In this document: one piece after another, positions 8,564-12,440 of the stretch | How the letters are laid out: each line of letters starts with the position of its first letter | Position numbering within the stretch: the first letter of the stretch is position 1 | DNA from: Poronia punctata | Taxonomy: Eukaryota > Ascomycota > Sordariomycetes > Xylariales > Xylariaceae | Assembly: GCA_022579005.1 (NCBI GenBank) | Contig: MU401988.1 | Span: 1 to 12,440, forward strand | Direction of reading: 5' to 3' | DNA: 12,440 nucleotides | Notes under the pieces: model-generated | What the model was told of the DNA's origin: nothing | What the model saw: only the letters and a program-made list of their open reading frames with translations | Database searches by the model: none | Translations under genes and position numbers: made by a program

Positions 8564-8845
8564 GATAAGATTATTAAAAACTTTTATTGCTAATGCTAAG
8601 ATAGGTGTATTTAATTTTTGTTTAAGTACGTGTTTAGCTTGTAAATTAATATAGTTATTATTGTGTTTTTTAAGTGCTTTAGTGTTTTTAAAATTAAGCT
8701 TAGCTTTTTTGTATGCTTTGTACTTTTTTTTATATAATAACGCTAAAATTTGTAATAATTTTATAGCTGTTTTTTTTAATTTATACTTGTTAGTTGTTGC
8801 TATTAGGTTAATTTTTATTTTATTTTTTATAATTATTTTTATAAC
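8564..8845 (-). pseudogene. Unidentified 94-codon open stretch in the retroelement
   Basis: This minus-strand frame runs without a stop from just after a TAG (8848-8846) to a TAA at 8563-8561. That is long for DNA of this composition, where a stop is expected every dozen codons or so. It has no ATG at its start. The product is Lys-, Leu- and Asn-rich with a helical look; fragments include KKTAIKLLQILALLYKKKY and QAKHVL. Beyond the stop, the same frame continues readably to about 8300, interrupted mainly by TAA/TAG, which are what TGG codons become when G changes to A. The frame therefore looks like the relic of a longer protein damaged on one strand only. I do not recognise the family. It lies downstream of the chromodomain, where chromoviruses normally carry no gene, so captured host DNA, a nested element or an extra retroelement ORF are all possible. 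Confidence 0.4.
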
Positions 8846-10032
8846 CTAAGGTTTTTTAAAAAAAAAATTTTTAGTTTTATTAAAAAGTTTTAGTTTTTTA
8901 ATAAAGCTTTTTTATACTTATTTTTAGTTTGTTTTTTTTTTTTTTATAAAAGTTATTTAACTTAGTTTTAATAATTTTTTATTATTTATATTTGTTTTTA
9001 ACTTAGTAGTTAATAGCTTAGTAGTTAGCTTGTTTTAAATTATTTTTAAACTTAATATTATAAGTATTACTAAGCAGTATTTAAACTTATAGTAGTTTGC
9101 TTACTATTTTTAGCATTTAAAAATTATGCGTTGCTTAAGGTTTTTAAATAGCTAAAGTAAGCTTATATTAGTTAGTTTTGTTTAAATATTTTTAAGCATT
9201 ATATTTAAACTGTTTATAAAATTTTTTGCAATTTTTAAAGCTTTTAATTTTTTAAAGTTAAATATTAGCTATAAAATTTAAGCATTGTTTGCTTATTTAA
9301 GTTTATTACTTTTTATAAGTGCTTAGTTTAGTTTTTTAGTAACTATAGTTTATAGTAAATTATTAAATTGTTTAGCTTTTAGCTTATAAGTTATAAAATA
9401 TATTATAATTATTATTAGTTTTATATATAGTTTAAAGCTAATGTTTTTAGTTACTTAAATTTAATATTTAAAAAACGTTTAGTTTATATTATATTTATTT
9501 TTGTTAATTTTAAAATAATTATTTAAGCATATATTGCGTTTTTTTAATAAGGTTATAATAGTAGTTAAAGTTTTTTAAAGCATTGTTGCGTATGCTAAAT
9601 TAACTTTTACGTGTGCTTAGTTATACTTTGCTTAGAGGTTTAAAGTAACTTTTATATTTGTTGCCTATAGAAATTAAGTATTTAAAAACATAATGCTAAA
9701 TTTTTTAGTTATTATGCTTATATTAACTATAAAATATAGTTATATTTTAAAAATAATAGCAAAATATAGTTAAAATATAAAGCTTTAAATTAAGTATATA
9801 GTAAGCTAGTATAAAAATATTTAGTTTTATATTTTTTACTTTTTTAGCAAAGTTTATAATATACTTATATATTTTTTTGTTGTAGTATATATACTTATAT
9901 ATTAGTTTTAAAAATAGCTTGTACTAACTTTTATTTATTTAAATTTAGTTAGTTTAGTAAGTTAAAGTTATAAAATATACGTTTTTTAGTAGTGCTTTTT
10001 AATTTTTATAGCGTAAAAAGGTATATTATATT

Positions 10033-10560
10033 ATATTTGTTTACTAACTTGCTTACGTTTTATATTAAGATTTTTTTAAAGTACTATAAATTATAAATTA
10101 GTAAGTATTTTTTTTAGTAAACTAAGTATTTTAGTATTATATAAGCTTTAGTTTTATTTGTTTTATATGCTATAAGCTTTTTAATTTTATAAGATTTTTA
10201 TTTAGTATTGTTTTTATTTATATAAATTTATTTTAAAACTGGTTTTTATTTATAAAATAAATTTTGTTTTCTTAGTGCTAAGTATAAGTATATAACAAAT
10301 ATAACTTTATATATTTTTTAATATTATAAAAAGTTTAGTTTATATATAAAGTCTTTTACTTTATAAATTATAATTAAAGGCCTAACTTTTTATTATAACT
10401 ATTTATAAAGTAGCTTTTTAAAAAAATAGTATTTTTTATAAAGTTTTAAATATACTTTATTGCCTACGTTGTATTTATAATATGTTTTTGTTTTATTATA
10501 TTAGATTTTTATATTTATTGCTACAAAGTTTATTGCTATTTAGGCGTCCTTTTAGTATAG
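10033..10560 (-). pseudogene. pol: Pol relic: Ty3/Gypsy integrase tail plus chromodomain
   Basis: One minus-strand frame read through its stops keeps the order of a chromoviral integrase C-terminus. First comes a helical lead-in (10560-10468). Next is VGNKVYLKLYKKY from 10467, the well-known VGDKVYLRL-type opening of the GPY/F region, then KVRPLIIIYKV at the GPY/F position (about 10387-10355). A degraded version of the segment ending in V-I-S-V-A-x-L-E-P follows, down to about 10276. A chromodomain-like block follows at 10191-10033, with YKIKKL at its start, YLVY-stop-K in the middle where YLVRWK is usual, and SKLVNKY at its end. Stops fall where conserved Trp is expected (TGG to TAG/TAA), and H to Y, S to F, P to L and G to K all fit C-to-T or G-to-A change. 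The chromodomain normally directs integration to heterochromatin. No product can be made from this copy. Confidence 0.85.
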
Positions 10561-11299
10561 ATTTTATTAAATATTGTAGTCTAGTGTATTTAAGGGGATG
10601 TGATCTAAGGATATAGCGTCCTTTATAAAGGGGATTTATAAAGGGTTTAGTTTAAGTCTAAGTCCTTTAAATCTAGGCCTATATTTAAAAGGGCTTATAG
10701 TTTTAAGTATAAGAACTACTTATGCTAGCTTTTTAGTGCTATAAAAAAGGCTTGTTTTCTTTTTACTTATATTAAAAGGAAATTAATTTTTAAGTTTATA
10801 GCTTTTATTATATAATTAAAAGCAAGTTTTTAAGCTTTTTTTATGTTTGCTAGTAATAGTATAAAAAAGTAAAAGTAGCTAGTATTTTTAAACTATAAAA
10901 AGTATTAAGCAAGTAGTTTTTGCTGTTTTTTTTGTTTGTTTTTTAACAACATAGGTAATCTTAAAAAAAAGGGCTACGTATCCTTTAAATAGTCTTTTTT
11001 TTAATTTTTAAAGGTTTTTTTTGTTAGTTTATAAAGGTTGTTTTTATTATAACGTTATATACGTTATAAACTTAAAAATAAAATCTTAAAAAATAGTAAT
11101 TCTTTAAAAAAGTAAAGGTAAAGTTTTAAATAATAAAGATTTGTAATAATCTTAAAAGGAAATAGTAATAATAAACAATTTTGTTTAGTATTGTCTAGAT
11201 TTAAAATTTTTTAAGTTTATATATTATAAAGATCCCGTCCTTTGTGCAATAGTATATAGTTATAGTGCAGCTAATTAAGCAGACTTGCTAGCTACTATT
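10561..11299 (-). other. Interior between 5' LTR and integrase relic, unassigned
   Basis: About 740 bp separate the upstream LTR from the integrase tail. I could not find a reverse transcriptase YxDD box, RNase H or the DDE integrase core in the frames I read by hand, and the space is too short for them. A minus-strand stretch at about 10880-11000 stays open for around 40 codons and could be part of gag, without any recognisable motif. Two less mutated patches stand out: 10550-10700, rich in CCTTTATA-type repeats, and 11225-11290 next to the LTR. The most likely reading is the leader and remains of gag, joined by an internal deletion to the end of pol. Confidence 0.4.
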
Positions 11300-11475
11300 T
11301 AATAGCACTAAGGATTTTAAAATCTAAGATATAAAAAATAAATTAATTAAAAAACTAAGTAGGTCTATAAATCTAGAGGTTTTATTTTAAGATCTATTTA
11401 AAGTTTTGTAACCTTAGGTTACGTAATAAGATCTACTAGATGGCCATATTATATAGATAGTTTATAAACCTATTA
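11300..11475 (-). repeat. 5' LTR (176 bp)
   Basis: This is a gapless copy of 8032-8207 and retains more C and G, so it is the less mutated of the two. Its ends are TAATAG and CTATTA, a six-base inverted repeat of the kind that bounds LTRs. On the minus strand, TATATAA at 11455-11449 could be the TATA box of the element's promoter, although A/T-rich DNA makes such matches weak evidence. Confidence 0.9.
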
Positions 11476-11480
11476 CTTTT
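11476..11480. repeat. Target-site duplication CTTTT (right)
   Basis: Identical to 8027-8031 and directly adjoining the right LTR. Confidence 0.8.
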
Positions 11481-12440
11481 TTTTATACTTAATTTACTAT
11501 TTTTAATATTTTCCTTTTTTTTTAGCTTTTTAAAATATTATAATTTAATATAGTTTATTTATTTAAACTTTTAAAATAGTTTAAAGCTGCATTTATACTA
11601 GCTTAAAAAAATCTAAATAATTTTACTAGCTTTATTATTATAAATATAATTAGCGCTAATACTTAAAAAAGTTTAGTATTTTTTTATATTAAAATTGCTA
11701 GCGTACAATTTTGCTTATATATTATATTTAATTAAATAGTAAGCACTTATTAATTTATATTTAATTTTACTAGCAAAAAAAGTTTAAATAAAAAAAATAC
11801 TGTTTTTTATAGCTAGCATTGTTTTTAAATAAAAACATTGCTTTAAAGCTTAGTTAAACAACTAGTAGCAAACATTATAAGTATTTTAATTTATATAGCT
11901 TTTAAACCTATTTTTAACTAATTTAAAGCTTAGCTTTATGCTATTAATATGCGTAAACTATTTAGCTTTATTTTTAATTTATAAAAATAAAATACTTAGC
12001 TTAGTTTTTAATAGTTTATTTATTTATTAAAAAATTAAAAAAATTAGTTATTGCTAAATATAAAGCAAAAACTTAAAATAAAATTATTTAGTTATAAAAA
12101 AATAATAATATTTTTATTTTTAACTAAAAAAAAATTTAACTTAATTTTAGCGTTGTTTTATAAGGTTTTAGTTTTTTTGCTTTTTAAAATTAATCTTATA
12201 TAAATTAAAAGTAAATAATTATAAAATATTAAAATTAACTTTTTACTTTAAATATATAGTTTAGTAATATAAAGTAAAAAAACTAGTAATAAAATATAAT
12301 TTTATATATAATTTATATATGTTTTACTATTACTTTAAATAATTGTTTTTTTTTAAAATTTTAAAGTGCTTTAAGTATATAAATATTTTTATAGTATACT
12401 TATTAGTTATATTTATATAGCTAATTTTTTTATTTTACTT
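11481..12440. repeat. AT-rich, RIP-degraded DNA (right edge)
   Basis: The stretch is almost pure A/T with GCTA/TAGC remnants and frequent stops in all frames that I scanned. It is the DNA into which the retroelement inserted and is probably another degraded repeat. No element ends, gene or structured repeat were found. Confidence 0.65.

Larger units (their letters stand above)
8032..11475 (-). mobile_element. RIP-mutated Ty3/Gypsy chromovirus, internally rearranged
   Basis: Two direct repeats of exactly 176 bp bound a 3092-bp interior, and the whole 3444-bp unit is flanked by CTTTT on both sides. That makes one insertion event and both ends certain. The minus orientation follows from the integrase-tail and chromodomain relic at 10033-10560. 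A purine-rich run reading AAAAAAAGGTAGTAT on the minus strand just inside the left LTR (8208-8222) supports it as a polypurine tract. Just inside the right LTR the minus strand reads TAGTAGC (11291-11297), which would be TGGTAGC before RIP; that resembles a tRNA-3'-end primer site but lies two bases from the LTR, so it is tentative. Full chromoviruses are usually 5-7 kb or more. Here most of gag-pol cannot fit and 1.8 kb of unidentified DNA follows the chromodomain. The element cannot be autonomous. Confidence 0.9.

Noticed and set aside
8661..8849. Plus-strand 62-residue hydrophobic frame
   Set aside because: It lies opposite the more convincing 94-codon minus frame, and its Phe/Leu/Ile content is simply what T-rich DNA encodes.

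Overview
The window looks like a piece of a filamentous ascomycete (Pezizomycotina) genome shaped by repeat-induced point mutation (RIP). Two very AT-rich blocks (about 1-3700 and 7110-12440, roughly 80% or more A+T) are full of TpA and almost devoid of CpA. That is the product expected when C is changed to T within CpA. Between them lies a sharply bounded island of roughly balanced base composition (about 3760-7090). The species cannot be fixed from the sequence. I see no rRNA, tRNA, CRISPR array or convincing intact protein gene.

Layout. (1) 1-3700: RIP-degraded repeat DNA with no recognisable gene. It holds a decayed hexanucleotide array at 625-756. (2) 3760-6268: the balanced island, with only short, mutually overlapping reading frames, pyrimidine-rich tracts, and a cluster of short repeats at 5860-6180. 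Two weak gene candidates are listed: an 82-residue spliced model and a 76-residue peptide with a signal-peptide-like start. (3) 6272-7050: a 779-bp non-autonomous DNA transposon with 13-bp terminal inverted repeats flanked by TAA on both sides, as in PIF/Harbinger (Tourist-like) elements. It carries a 14-bp minisatellite and a perfect 16-bp hairpin. (4) 7110-8026: AT-rich degraded DNA. (5) 8032-11475: a complete but RIP-mutated LTR retrotransposon. Its two LTRs are each exactly 176 bp, its target-site duplication is CTTTT, and it reads on the minus strand. About 20 differences separate the LTRs by hand count, all transitions with no indels. A relic of the Ty3/Gypsy integrase tail (GPY/F module) followed by a chromodomain is readable on the minus strand at 10033-10560, so it is a chromovirus. 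(6) 11481-12440: more AT-rich degraded DNA.

How the parts fit. The retroelement is too short and oddly arranged. Only about 740 bp lie between its upstream LTR and the integrase tail, which leaves no room for gag, protease, reverse transcriptase, RNase H and the integrase core. By contrast about 1.8 kb follow the chromodomain where a short 3' tail is usual. That extra stretch holds a 94-codon minus-strand open frame (8564-8845) of unknown origin. It also shows a strong one-strand mutation bias: by hand count about 39 TpG but 2 CpA on the plus strand over 8221-8820. The most notable points are this rearranged chromovirus with an unidentified cargo-like segment, and the well-preserved DNA transposon sitting unmutated beside heavily mutated repeats. 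I found no convincing new functional system.
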